Source of the DNA: Paracoccus saliphilus
Lineage (GTDB): Bacteria > Pseudomonadota > Alphaproteobacteria > Rhodobacterales > Rhodobacteraceae
Length of the DNA stretch: 64,000 nt
Reading direction: 5' to 3'
Assembly (NCBI GenBank): GCA_003255745.1
Contig: QKYL01000162.1
Location: forward strand, 38,734 to 102,733
In this document: piece by piece, positions 54,989 to 63,381 of the stretch
Layout of the letters: every line of letters begins with the position of its first letter
How positions within the stretch are numbered: position 1 is the stretch's first letter
Notes under the pieces: generated by a model
The model's database searches: none
Seen by the model: only the letters and a program-made list of their open reading frames with translations
What the model was told of the DNA's origin: nothing
Program-made: the position numbers and the translations under genes

Positions 54989-55558
54989 ATGAAAGCCATC
55001 ACCAGTCTGACGGCGCTGGTACTTGGCGCGACCTTGGCCACAATGGCCTTGGCGCAAGCCGATGCGACAACTGAAACCACCGAAGCAGAGCCCGTCGAGA
55101 GCGCCGAGAGCGAGACGGTGATGCCCAGTGGCCACGACATTACGGCAGTCGAGATGACCGACGGACGCTGGCGGAACGACGAAGGGATTCCGACTTTCAA
55201 GGTCGAGGATGGCGTGGTCGATTTCGCGACCTTCAACGGTTTCCGCCGTTATCATGCGGAATGCCACGTCTGCCACGGCCCCGACGGCGAGGGATCGACC
55301 TATGCGCCGGCGCTGAAGGAATCAGTTCTGCGCATGGATTATTATGATTTCATGCAGGTGGTGGCGTCAGGTCGCCAAGGCACGAATTCGGTGATGCCTG
55401 CATTCGGGACGAACAAGAACGTCTGGTGCTATATCGACGACATCTACACTTATCTGGTGGCGCATGGGACCGACACGATTGGTCGCGGACGCCCCGCCGA
55501 ACGTGCCGACAAGCCCGAGGAATATGCAGCGCAGGAAGATGCCTGCATGTCGATGTGA
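54989..55558 (+). CDS. xoxG: XoxG cytochrome c (c553i-like), electron acceptor of XoxF
   Basis: 189-residue secreted monoheme cytochrome c. A signal peptide is followed by an acidic linker rich in Glu, Thr and Ser. The heme site is CHVCH (C92, C95, H96), with a likely axial methionine in SVMPAFG. Additional cysteines occur near the C-terminus (NVWCYIDD, EDACMSM). In Paracoccus denitrificans the corresponding cytochrome c553i gene (cycB) lies after xoxF. It should carry electrons from XoxF to the oxidase chain. Confidence 0.9.
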   Translation: MKAITSLTALVLGATLATMALAQADATTETTEAEPVESAESETVMPSGHDITAVEMTDGRWRNDEGIPTFKVEDGVVDFATFNGFRRYHAECHVCHGPDGEGSTYAPALKESVLRMDYYDFMQVVASGRQGTNSVMPAFGTNKNVWCYIDDIYTYLVAHGTDTIGRGRPAERADKPEEYAAQEDACMSM

Positions 55559-55566
55559 CCGGGTCC

Positions 55567-56385
55567 ATGCGGCGCCTGACAACTGCGCTGACCATTGCCG
55601 CCGGGCTGGGGCTTGCCGCCCCCGCCGCGGCGCAGGTGGCTGATCTTCGGTCCACGACCCAGTTCCGCGTATGTGCCGATCCGGCCAACATGCCCATGTC
55701 GTCGCGCGACGGAACGGGGTTCGAAAACCGCCTGGCCGAATATTTCGGCGGGCTTCTGGATATGCCAGTCACCTACAGCTGGTTTCCCTCTGGCACAGGG
55801 TTCATCACGCGCACGCTGCGAGCGGGTACCTGTGACGTGGTAATCGGCTATGCCCAAGGGGACGAACTGGTCCAGAACACCAATCATTACTACACCTCGG
55901 TCTATGGTCTGGTGGTGCCGCGCGACGGGCCGCTGGCCGCAGTCGACCGGCTAAGCGATCCGGCGTTGAAAGAGGCCGACATCGGGGTGGTTGCCGGTAC
56001 GCCGCCTGCAACCCATCTGGCCCGTGCCGGGCTGGCGCCAAACATGCGGGGCGTCGATCTGTTCGTTGATCGCCGTGTCGAGGACCCGATGGGAGAACTT
56101 CTTGAGGGTGTCAAGACCGGCGATCTGGACGCTGCCGTGCTGTGGGGTCCGCTGATCGGACCCCGCATCAAGGAGGATCCCGACTTGATCTTTATCCCGC
56201 TTCTGAAGGAAGAGGGCGGGCCCAAGCTGTTCTATCGCATCACCATGGGGGTGCGCCTGGAGGAGCAGGAATGGAAGCGGCAATTGAACAGCCTGATCCG
56301 CCGCAACCAGGACGGCATCAACCAGATACTGCATGATGCAGGCGTTCCCTTGATTGATGACTATGGCCGCGAGGTGCTGCCGTGA
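55567..56385 (+). CDS. xoxJ: XoxJ periplasmic binding-protein-like factor
   Basis: 272-residue exported protein of the MxaJ/XoxJ family, a solute-binding-protein fold associated with quinoprotein dehydrogenases and thought to aid their activation or maturation. It has a signal peptide ending near AAPAAAQ, FRVCADPANMPMSSRDGTGFENRLAEYF and CDVVIGYAQGDELVQNTNHYY. The start at 55567 lies 8 bases after xoxG. Overlaps the next gene by 4 bases (GTGA). Confidence 0.9.
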   Translation: MRRLTTALTIAAGLGLAAPAAAQVADLRSTTQFRVCADPANMPMSSRDGTGFENRLAEYFGGLLDMPVTYSWFPSGTGFITRTLRAGTCDVVIGYAQGDELVQNTNHYYTSVYGLVVPRDGPLAAVDRLSDPALKEADIGVVAGTPPATHLARAGLAPNMRGVDLFVDRRVEDPMGELLEGVKTGDLDAAVLWGPLIGPRIKEDPDLIFIPLLKEEGGPKLFYRITMGVRLEEQEWKRQLNSLIRRNQDGINQILHDAGVPLIDDYGREVLP

Positions 56386-56915
56386 TCCGGACGCTGTTTT
56401 TGTCGGTCCTGCTGGCAACGGCCGCGGCGGCAGAAACGGTGCCCGAACCTGACAGCTATCGCGGCGAACCTTATCGTGCGCCTGTGCCGGCCAGTCTGGC
56501 GGGGGCGCAAGTGATCGACGCCGCGCAGGCCATTGCCCTCCACCGGCAGGGGGCCGCATTTCTGGATGTGATGCCTCGCAAGGTCCGTCCCGAAGGGCTG
56601 GCGGAAGGCACGATCTGGAACGAGCCGCCCCACCAGACCATACCGGGCGCCGTCTGGTTGTGGAACACCGGCTATGATCGGCTGGCCGCGGCCGAAGAAA
56701 CCCGCCTGCGCGACGGCCTGACGCGGGTGCGGCAGGATGATCCCAAAAGACCTGTGGTCATCTTCTGTCGGGCAGATTGCTGGATGAGCTGGAACGCCGC
56801 CCGTCGCGCATTGGAATGGGGGCTTGGGCCGGTGATCTGGTTCCCTGGTGGAACGGAAGGCTGGTTGGAGGCAGGGGGCGCACCCCTTGTCACGGCAGAG
56901 CCTGTCGTCCCGTAA
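56382..56915 (+). CDS. Rhodanese-like exported protein of the PQQ-associated cysteine-motif family
   Basis: 177-residue exported protein with a rhodanese-like fold. The loop VVIFCRADCWMSWNAARRAL carries two cysteines and a tryptophan; members are annotated as PQQ-dependent catabolism-associated CXXCW motif proteins. Here the spacing reads C-R-A-D-C-W. The start GTG 56382 overlaps xoxJ. Role unknown; redox or sulfur chemistry for quinoprotein maturation is plausible. Its 3' end overlaps the convergent propeller gene by 26 bases. Confidence 0.82.
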   Translation: MIRTLFLSVLLATAAAAETVPEPDSYRGEPYRAPVPASLAGAQVIDAAQAIALHRQGAAFLDVMPRKVRPEGLAEGTIWNEPPHQTIPGAVWLWNTGYDRLAAAEETRLRDGLTRVRQDDPKRPVVIFCRADCWMSWNAARRALEWGLGPVIWFPGGTEGWLEAGGAPLVTAEPVVP

Positions 56916-57825
56916 AGACGCCAAAGGCACGCGGTCCCAAAGGCAGTGGAATCCGAGCCTGAACTGTCAGGCTGTGCGCATTCAGGATCGTAAGTTCGTC
57001 AGATTCCCAATTGGCGACGGCAACGGCGCTGCCGTCCGGCAGGGCAGATATTCCCTCAGGGTAATCGCCGACTGCGACCTCGTCCAGAACCTCCAACGTA
57101 TCGGCATCAAAGACCGTGACGCTGGAAGAGTACTGGTTCGTCACAAAGCCGCGCCCCCCGGCAAATGCGACAGCATAAGGATGGCTGCCGGTTGGGACCT
57201 GCGCCACCAGCAGTCCCGCGACGGGATTGATCACCGAGACGCTGTCGCCCTGCACGTCTGCCGTGTAAATCCTGCCATCATGGAAGGTCAGACCGAAGGG
57301 ATGCGGACCGGCGGTTTTCACCTGGTGCAGCCGGCGTCCGGTGGCAGCGTCGAAGATACTAACCGTGTCCGCATCGCGATCCGCCGTCGCCACCAGGGCG
57401 CCATCCGCGCTGACCGCGACGCCTGCGGGTGCCGCCGCGGTCGATGACTGCCAGACGGGCTTCAGGGTGACATCCAGAAGCGTCAGCGTGGCACCGAACC
57501 AGTCGGTGACGAAGACCCCCCCGCTCGGTGCGACCGCCAGTCCAAAAGCGCCTTCACCCAAGTCGCTTTGCGCCACGGGCATGCCCGCTTCGTCCAGCAC
57601 ATGCAGCCGGCCAGTATTGGCGGCAATCACATAGACGCGCGCGGCCTGCGGATCATAGGCGACCGGAGCCGGCGCGCCGGGAATATCACGGCTGCCTATG
57701 ACCTCTGCGCGATCCAGATCGATCACCGAAAGCGCATTGCCGTTCTGAGAGGTCACAAAAGCAAGATCCCCGGCCAAGACCGGGGATGCAAGCCACGCAA
57801 CAATCATTGGCAGCCAGGACCGCAT
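56890..57825 (-). CDS. Exported beta-propeller protein (YVTN type)
   Basis: 311-residue protein with a signal peptide (MRSWLPMIVAWLASPVLA) and repeated propeller blades such as AFVTSQNGNALSVIDLDRAEVIG, VATADRDADTVSIFDAATGRRL and GFVTNQYSSSVTVFDADTLEVLDE. Such proteins cluster with PQQ-dependent alcohol dehydrogenases but have no proven role. The start at 57825 is 4 bases after the SRPBCC gene stop, so the two are co-transcribed with a DUF3280-like gene in a leftward operon. Confidence 0.85.
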   Translation of the reverse strand: MRSWLPMIVAWLASPVLAGDLAFVTSQNGNALSVIDLDRAEVIGSRDIPGAPAPVAYDPQAARVYVIAANTGRLHVLDEAGMPVAQSDLGEGAFGLAVAPSGGVFVTDWFGATLTLLDVTLKPVWQSSTAAAPAGVAVSADGALVATADRDADTVSIFDAATGRRLHQVKTAGPHPFGLTFHDGRIYTADVQGDSVSVINPVAGLLVAQVPTGSHPYAVAFAGGRGFVTNQYSSSVTVFDADTLEVLDEVAVGDYPEGISALPDGSAVAVANWESDELTILNAHSLTVQARIPLPLGPRAFGVFTGRQALP

Positions 57826-57829
57826 TGGC

Positions 57830-58390
57830 CTATTCGGCCCGGCCAAAACGTTCCGCCAGCGCATCCAGCCCTGCCGTGTACACACCGTCCACGGCCGTCA
57901 CGGCGGCCTCGTCATTCAGCTCTGCCGGGGGTTCGTTGTTCGGAAAGCCGCGATAGAAGCCGCCCTTCCAGATGACCTCGGCCTTGCCCGCCTTGTCCTT
58001 GACCTGCAGCGTCGAGGAATAGTTGGTCACCGGCAGGACCGCCGTGTCCACGTCGGTGATCATGTACTTGTAGCTCATCTTGTCGTTGTCGATGGCCATC
58101 AGCTGCTCGGTGATGGTCGGCGTTCCGCTGTCGGACTTCAAGGTCAGGACGCGTGTCGATTCGTCGGGCACGTCCGCGGGGGCGCCTTCGGGGGTCATTT
58201 CGGTCGATGCGATGGCCGGGTGCCAGCTCATGTCGTCAAAATCACCGATCACCTCCCAGACCTCGGCGGGGGTGGCGTCCAGCACGACCGTCTGTTCGGT
58301 CTTGAGCCGCGAGGGGCCGTGCGCCGCTGCCGCGCCTGCAAAGGCCACGACCGCGCCAAGCGCAACGGCAAGAACCTGCGTCTTCAACAT
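57830..58390 (-). CDS. Exported SRPBCC-family protein (MxaD-like)
   Basis: 186-residue exported protein (signal peptide to about AAAAHG) with the START/polyketide-cyclase-like fold: EQTVVLDATPAEVWEVIGDFDDMSWHPAIAS and EVIWKGGFYRGFPN. MxaD of methanol dehydrogenase clusters belongs to this superfamily and stimulates electron transfer from methanol dehydrogenase to cytochrome. A similar accessory role for XoxF is inferred. It sits between the DUF3280-like and propeller genes. Confidence 0.85.
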   Translation of the reverse strand: MLKTQVLAVALGAVVAFAGAAAAHGPSRLKTEQTVVLDATPAEVWEVIGDFDDMSWHPAIASTEMTPEGAPADVPDESTRVLTLKSDSGTPTITEQLMAIDNDKMSYKYMITDVDTAVLPVTNYSSTLQVKDKAGKAEVIWKGGFYRGFPNNEPPAELNDEAAVTAVDGVYTAGLDALAERFGRAE

Positions 58391-58395
58391 TCCTG

Positions 58396-58911
58396 TCAGT
58401 CCTCTCGAAAAATGATGTTTCTCAGCAAGTAGCTGTAACCGCGCCGATAGGCGTCATCGGTGTTGCCCCTGATTTCAACCGAGCCCGCCCGCAGGGTCTG
58501 CCCGCTTTCGGCATCCCGGACATAAAGGTTCACCGACTGGATCAGGTTCGACACCTTCTGGACCTCGCCTGCGATTGCGTAATCCGATCCCATCTCGGCG
58601 GCGATGCGGGTGTCCGCTCCGTTTGAATGGACGGGGTTCTTGATGTCGGCCACGGCCTCTGCCGGTGGCTCGGCCAGCGTAAAGCCGCGCTTTGTCAGAT
58701 CCTCGGCAATATAGTCCTCGATCATTGCAAGACGGGCGGTTTCGTCCGCGCGCACGCCGTTGATCTCTCCCTCGGTCGAGGTGTCCAGATAATGGATGCC
58801 GAACCAGGTGGCTTGACCCGGTTGCGGCGCGGGCCGGGCGGCGGTCTGGCCCATGGCGCCGAACGGAGCGATCACCAGCGACAGGATCAGGATGTGGCGA
58901 GATATGTTCAT
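58396..58911 (-). CDS. Exported DUF3280/DUF2380-like protein
   Basis: 171-residue exported protein (signal peptide to about AMGQ). It has the pattern RLAMIEDYIAEDLTKRGFTLAE and MGSDYAIAGEVQKVSNLIQSVNLYVRDAESGQTLRAGSVEIRGNTDDAYRRGYSYLLRNI, which resembles periplasmic domains of the DUF2380/DUF3280 group that accompany PQQ alcohol oxidation genes. First gene of a leftward trio, divergent from the ABC module. The start at 58911 follows from the signal peptide; family assignment is moderate. Confidence 0.72.
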   Translation of the reverse strand: MNISRHILILSLVIAPFGAMGQTAARPAPQPGQATWFGIHYLDTSTEGEINGVRADETARLAMIEDYIAEDLTKRGFTLAEPPAEAVADIKNPVHSNGADTRIAAEMGSDYAIAGEVQKVSNLIQSVNLYVRDAESGQTLRAGSVEIRGNTDDAYRRGYSYLLRNIIFRED

Positions 58912-59069
58912 GCCCCGACCATGCGCCGGGTCCGGTATCGCGTCCATAAGACAAAAGACTGAGGACCCAAGACCTAAGGTTGAGCCAAAACTTCCCGGCC
59001 GGCGCGGGATAATTAACCGGCTTGCCCCATGACCCTTCACCCTCCACCATGCTGTCAGGGAGACAAGAA

Positions 59070-60260
59070 ATGCTGAAAGGACTTATTGGACTTCTGGCGG
59101 GCGCTGTGGCGCTGGCCCAGCCCGCCGCTGCCCAGACCCCCGATCCGGTGCTGATCCGGACAGCCGTGCTGCGGGTGGACGATCCCGGCCTGCCGCCCAT
59201 TTCGCGGCTGGACCTGGAACCTGCGGACCTTGGTTTCGCGGGAGCCCGCCTGGCCATCGAGGACAACGACACCACCGGCCGCTTTATGGGCCAGGACTTC
59301 GAAGCGGTAGAGGTTGCCGCAAGCCCCCAGACCGCCGCCGCCGAGATGGGCAAGCTGCTGGACGACGGGATCGAGTTCATCGTGCTTCTGGCCGATGATG
59401 CGACGACGCTGGCCTTGGCCGATCAAGCCGGCGATCGGGCCATGGTGATCAACGCCCGCGCCCGGGGGGACAACCTGCGCGGCGCGGATTGCCGCTATAA
59501 CACCATCCATGTTGCCCCAAGCCGGGCGATGCTGGCGGATGGCCTTGCCCAGTTCCTGATGTGGAAGAACTGGCCGCGCTGGTTCCTGATCCACGGCAGC
59601 CACCCCCAGGATCAGGCGATGGCGGACGCCTATCGCCGTTCGGCCGCCAAGTTCGGTGCGCAGATCGTGGAAGAGCGTGAATACGTGGACACCGGCGGCG
59701 CCCGCCGCACCGACAGCGGTCATGTGCAGGTGCAGGCGCAGTTGCCAGTCTTTACCCAACGCGCGGCCCAGCATGATATCGTCATCACCGCCGACGAGGC
59801 CGATGTCTTTGCCGCCTATCTGCCTTATCTGACCTGGGACCCGCGCCCGGTGGCGGGGTCGGCCGGGTTGGTGCCGCGCAGCTGGCACCCGGCGATGGAA
59901 GCCTGGGGCGGCACGCAATTCCAGAACCGCTTCGAACGCCTGGCCAACCGCCCGATTCGCGAAGAGGATTATCAGGCTTGGCTGTCCCTGCGCATCGTGG
60001 GCGAGGCCGCGACCCGCACCCAGTCCGGCGACCCGAAGGTGCTGAAGGAGTTCATCCTGTCGGACAGATTCGATGTGGCGGGCTTCAAGGGCCAGGCCCT
60101 GACCGTACGGGCTTGGGACCACCAGGTCCGGCAGCCCATCCTGCTGACCACGGGGGTGCTGACCACCTCGGTCAGCCCGCAGGACCAGTATCTGCACCAG
60201 ACCAGCCAGCTGGACACCCTGGGCATCGACGGACCCGAAACCGAATGCCAATTTCCATGA
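59070..60260 (+). CDS. Periplasmic binding protein of the PQQ-associated ABC system (LutA-like)
   Basis: 396-residue exported protein with the type 1 periplasmic-binding fold. It has a signal peptide (MLKGLIGLLAGAVALAQPAAA), AEMGKLLDDGIEFIVLLADDATTLALAD, a RYNTIHVAPSRAMLADGLAQFL block and WDPRPVAGSAGLVPRSWHPAME. The family is annotated as substrate-binding protein of a PQQ-dependent alcohol dehydrogenase system. In Methylorubrum the equivalent position is lutA. The start has AGGGAG nine bases upstream. It opens a six-gene rightward operon. Confidence 0.85.
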   Translation: MLKGLIGLLAGAVALAQPAAAQTPDPVLIRTAVLRVDDPGLPPISRLDLEPADLGFAGARLAIEDNDTTGRFMGQDFEAVEVAASPQTAAAEMGKLLDDGIEFIVLLADDATTLALADQAGDRAMVINARARGDNLRGADCRYNTIHVAPSRAMLADGLAQFLMWKNWPRWFLIHGSHPQDQAMADAYRRSAAKFGAQIVEEREYVDTGGARRTDSGHVQVQAQLPVFTQRAAQHDIVITADEADVFAAYLPYLTWDPRPVAGSAGLVPRSWHPAMEAWGGTQFQNRFERLANRPIREEDYQAWLSLRIVGEAATRTQSGDPKVLKEFILSDRFDVAGFKGQALTVRAWDHQVRQPILLTTGVLTTSVSPQDQYLHQTSQLDTLGIDGPETECQFP

Positions 60261-60268
60261 GGACCCCC

Positions 60269-61240
60269 ATGAAGCACCTGCTCTGCTCTGCCACAGCCGT
60301 CGCCGTGCTGGCACTGGCCGGTCCCGCCTTGGCCAACCGCGTCTTTGTCACGAATGAACGCAGCAATGACGTGACCGTTCTGGACGGCGAAACGATGGAG
60401 GTGATCGGCACCTATCCCGTCGGCAACCGCCCGCGCGGGATCACCATCAGCCCTGACGGGACCGAACTTTACGTCTGCGCCTCGGACGACGATCTGGTGC
60501 GCGTCTTTGACCCGAACACGATGGAAGAGCTGCACACGCTGCCTTCAGGACCCGACCCCGAGCTGTTCGTGCTGCATCCGTCGGGCAACCCGCTTTATAT
60601 CGCCAACGAGGATGACAACTTGGTCACGGTTGTGGACGTCAAGACCCACCGCGTCCTGGCCGAGATCCCCGTTGGGGTCGAACCCGAAGGGATGGGCGTC
60701 AGCCCGGATGGCCGCGTTGTCATCAACACGTCGGAAACGACCAACATGGCGCATTTCATCGACACTGAAACCTACGAGATCACGGCGAACGTGCTGGTGG
60801 ACAGCCGTCCGCGCTTTGCCCAGTTCACAGCGGACGGGTCCAAGCTTTACGTCACATCCGAGATCGGCGGCACGGTCAGCGTGATCGATCCCGCCACCCA
60901 GCAGATCACCAAGAAGATCACCTTCGAGATCCCCGGTGTCCTGCCCGAGGCGATTCAGCCTGTAGCCGCGCGCGTCACCTCGGATGGAAAGAAGCTGTAT
61001 GTCGCGCTTGGGCCCGCCAACCGCGTGGCGGTCATCGACGCGCAGACGGACGAGGTGATCGATTACCTTCTGGTCGGGCAGCGTGTCTGGCAGATGGCCT
61101 TCAACCCGGACGAGACCTACCTTTACACCACCAACGGCAATTCGAACGACGTGTCGATCATCGATGTCGCCCGAGACGAAGTGGTGCGGTCGGTCCAGGT
61201 GGGCCAGCAACCCTGGGGCGTCGTGGTCGCCCCCAACTGA
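60269..61240 (+). CDS. Exported beta-propeller protein of the PQQ-associated ABC system
   Basis: 323-residue exported propeller: NRVFVTNERSNDVTVLDGETMEVIGTYPVGNRPRGITISPDG and six further YVTN-type blades, ending SVQVGQQPWGVVVAPN. ATG 60269 (MKHLLCSATAV) is preferred because AGGA lies six bases upstream. ATG 60257 overlaps the previous stop and would add four residues. It is the second propeller protein of the island and differs from the one at 56890 by strand and blade sequence. Confidence 0.86.
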   Translation: MKHLLCSATAVAVLALAGPALANRVFVTNERSNDVTVLDGETMEVIGTYPVGNRPRGITISPDGTELYVCASDDDLVRVFDPNTMEELHTLPSGPDPELFVLHPSGNPLYIANEDDNLVTVVDVKTHRVLAEIPVGVEPEGMGVSPDGRVVINTSETTNMAHFIDTETYEITANVLVDSRPRFAQFTADGSKLYVTSEIGGTVSVIDPATQQITKKITFEIPGVLPEAIQPVAARVTSDGKKLYVALGPANRVAVIDAQTDEVIDYLLVGQRVWQMAFNPDETYLYTTNGNSNDVSIIDVARDEVVRSVQVGQQPWGVVVAPN

Positions 61241-61264
61241 TTCCAACAGGAAAAGGAACGATTG

Positions 61265-61831
61265 ATGACCTTGCTGAACAGGCTGATGTCGGGCGCGGCC
61301 CTTGCGATGATCCTGGCCCTGCCGGCTGCCGCACAGGATGCCCCGGCCAAAGCGCCCGCGACGGATGGAGCAACCGAGGCACCGGCACAAGCTGCAACAC
61401 CTGAGGAGGAAGGCGGCAAGGACGGGCAGGGGGACGGCGTCCACCAGGCGGCGGGCAAGTTCGACTATGGCTTTGCGGGGCTTCTGGCGCGTGACAATCG
61501 CACCGAACTTGCGCCGCTGACACTGGCGTCCGGCCAGCCGGTGGCATCGGCGGAATACACGCTGAAATCGGGAGGTTATTACCGCATCGACATCACTGCC
61601 GACGGCAGTCAGGAACTTGCCCTGTCCGGCGGCGACTTCTTCAGGGCCATCTGGATCAACGAGATCGTCATCGACGACATCGAGATCCGCCCGATGGGCG
61701 TCCACAGCATCGAATTCGACAGCGCCGGCACCGCGACGCTCAGTTTCATCGCCGTGCTGCCCGGACGATATGCCTTGTCAGTGCCCGGATCATCGGGCGA
61801 CAGTCTGCAAGCCGTCTTCAACATCCAGTAG
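61265..61831 (+). CDS. Exported protein of unknown function in the ABC module
   Basis: 188-residue protein with a signal peptide (MTLLNRLMSGAALAMILALPAAAQ) and an Ala/Pro/Glu-rich linker to about residue 65. A beta-rich domain follows (YTLKSGGYYRIDITADGSQELALSGGDFFRAIWINEIVIDDIEIRP, ending FIAVLPGRYALSVPGSSG) that could be cupredoxin- or immunoglobulin-like. No cysteines or enzyme motifs are seen. The position between the propeller and the ATPase matches exported proteins of lut clusters. AAAAGGA lies seven bases before ATG 61265. Confidence 0.75.
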   Translation: MTLLNRLMSGAALAMILALPAAAQDAPAKAPATDGATEAPAQAATPEEEGGKDGQGDGVHQAAGKFDYGFAGLLARDNRTELAPLTLASGQPVASAEYTLKSGGYYRIDITADGSQELALSGGDFFRAIWINEIVIDDIEIRPMGVHSIEFDSAGTATLSFIAVLPGRYALSVPGSSGDSLQAVFNIQ

Positions 61832-61837
61832 GTACCC

Positions 61838-62560
61838 TTGACCGCAGCGCTTGAGATCGACCAGGTCAGCCACAACTTCGGCGCCGTGCAGGCGCTGAAG
61901 GATGTGTCGCTGACGGTGCCGCAGGGCGGGTTCACGGCGCTATTGGGGGTAAACGGGGCGGGCAAGACCACGCTCTTTTCGCTGATCACGCGGCTTTACA
62001 ACAACCGCTCGGGGGTAATCCGGGTTGCGGGTCACGACCTGCGGCGCCAGCCGTCGCAGGCACTGGCCCGTCTGGGGGTGGTCTTTCAAAGCCGCGCGAT
62101 GGATGCCGACCTGACCATCCGGCAGAACCTGATCTACCACGCCAGTCTTCATGGCATTCCGGGCCGGCTGGCGCGTCCGCGCATCGACGAGGTGCTGGCC
62201 CAGGTCGATCTGGCAGACCGCGCGGATGCCCGCATCACCGCCCTTTCCGGCGGCCAGTCCCGGCGAGCCGAGATCGCGCGCGCCCTGATCCACCGGCCCG
62301 AACTGCTGCTGCTGGACGAGGCGACGGTGGGCCTCGACGTGAAGTCCCGTGCCGAGGTGCTGGCACTGACCCGCCGGCTGATTGCCGACCACGGCGTCTC
62401 TGCCCTTTGGGCCACGCATATCATGGACGAGATCGCGCCCGACGACGACCTGGTGATCCTTCATCGCGGCCAGGTGCTGCGCCACGGACCCGCGGCACAG
62501 ATCGCGGGTCCGGACGGGTTGACCCGCGCCTTCCTGGACATGACCGGGGTCGCCGCATGA
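61838..62560 (+). CDS. ABC transporter ATPase of the PQQ-associated system (LutE-like)
   Basis: 240-residue ATPase with Walker A GVNGAGKTT, signature LSGGQSRRAEIARAL, Walker B LLLLDEATVGLD and H-loop LWATHIMDE. It belongs to the export-type ABC-2 family usually found in PQQ alcohol systems. TTG 61838 is the only start available, since an in-frame stop lies three codons upstream. It overlaps the permease start by 4 bases. Confidence 0.9.
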   Translation: MTAALEIDQVSHNFGAVQALKDVSLTVPQGGFTALLGVNGAGKTTLFSLITRLYNNRSGVIRVAGHDLRRQPSQALARLGVVFQSRAMDADLTIRQNLIYHASLHGIPGRLARPRIDEVLAQVDLADRADARITALSGGQSRRAEIARALIHRPELLLLDEATVGLDVKSRAEVLALTRRLIADHGVSALWATHIMDEIAPDDDLVILHRGQVLRHGPAAQIAGPDGLTRAFLDMTGVAA

Positions 62561-63381
62561 TCCATCCCACCGCCTCGGCCCGCGGCTGGCTGACCGCCTT
62601 TCTTGGCATCGCCCGGCGCGAGACCCAACGCTTCGTCAACCAGCGCGGGCGCTTTCTGGCGGCGCTGGTGCGGCCGCTGGTCTGGCTGTTCATCTTTGCC
62701 GCCGGCTTTCGCGCCGTTCTGGGCCTGTCGATCTCGCCGCCCTACCAGACCTATGTCCTCTACGAGGTCTATGTGACCCCTGGCCTCGTCGCGATGATCC
62801 AGCTGTTCAACGGCATGCAATCGTCGCTGTCGATGGTCTATGACCGCGAAACCGGCGCCATGCGGACCCTGCTGGTCAGCCCCTTTCCGCGCTGGTTCCT
62901 GTTGGGGTCCAAGCTGATCGCAGGGGTGATCGTGTCGATCATCCAGGTCTTTACCTTCCTGGCGATCGCCTGGTTCTGGGGTATCAGGCCCCCGGCTTGG
63001 GGCTATGTTGCCGTCATCCCGGCGCTGATCCTGTCGGGGCTGATGCTAGGCGCGATGGGCCTGTTCCTCAGCAGTGCCATCCGCCAGCTGGAAAATTTTG
63101 CCGGCGTGATGAACTTCGTGATCTTCCCGATGTTCTTTGCCTCCTCGGCCCTCTATCCGCTGTGGCGGATGCGCGAAAGTTCGCCCCTGCTGCACGACAT
63201 CTGCCTGTTCAACCCCTTCACCCACGCCGTCGAACTGATCCGCTTTGCGCTGTACCTGCAGATGAACTGGACGGCCTTGGCAGTGGTTTTGGGCTGCCTG
63301 GCCGCGTTCTTCGGGGCGGCCGTCTTTATGTATGATCCGCAAAAGGGCCTCTGGGCCCGCCGGAAAGGAGGCCCCGCATGA
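62557..63381 (+). CDS. ABC-2 type permease of the PQQ-associated system (LutF-like)
   Basis: 274-residue membrane protein with six helices of the ABC-2 fold. It shows the conserved YVTPGLVAMIQLFNGMQSSLSMVYDRETGAMRTLLVSP loop and ENFAGVMNFVIFPMFFASSALYPLW. The family is annotated as alcohol-associated (PedC-like) permease; in Methylorubrum the homologous LutF is needed for lanthanide entry. It overlaps both neighbours by 4 bases (ATGA each). Confidence 0.9.
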   Translation: MIHPTASARGWLTAFLGIARRETQRFVNQRGRFLAALVRPLVWLFIFAAGFRAVLGLSISPPYQTYVLYEVYVTPGLVAMIQLFNGMQSSLSMVYDRETGAMRTLLVSPFPRWFLLGSKLIAGVIVSIIQVFTFLAIAWFWGIRPPAWGYVAVIPALILSGLMLGAMGLFLSSAIRQLENFAGVMNFVIFPMFFASSALYPLWRMRESSPLLHDICLFNPFTHAVELIRFALYLQMNWTALAVVLGCLAAFFGAAVFMYDPQKGLWARRKGGPA

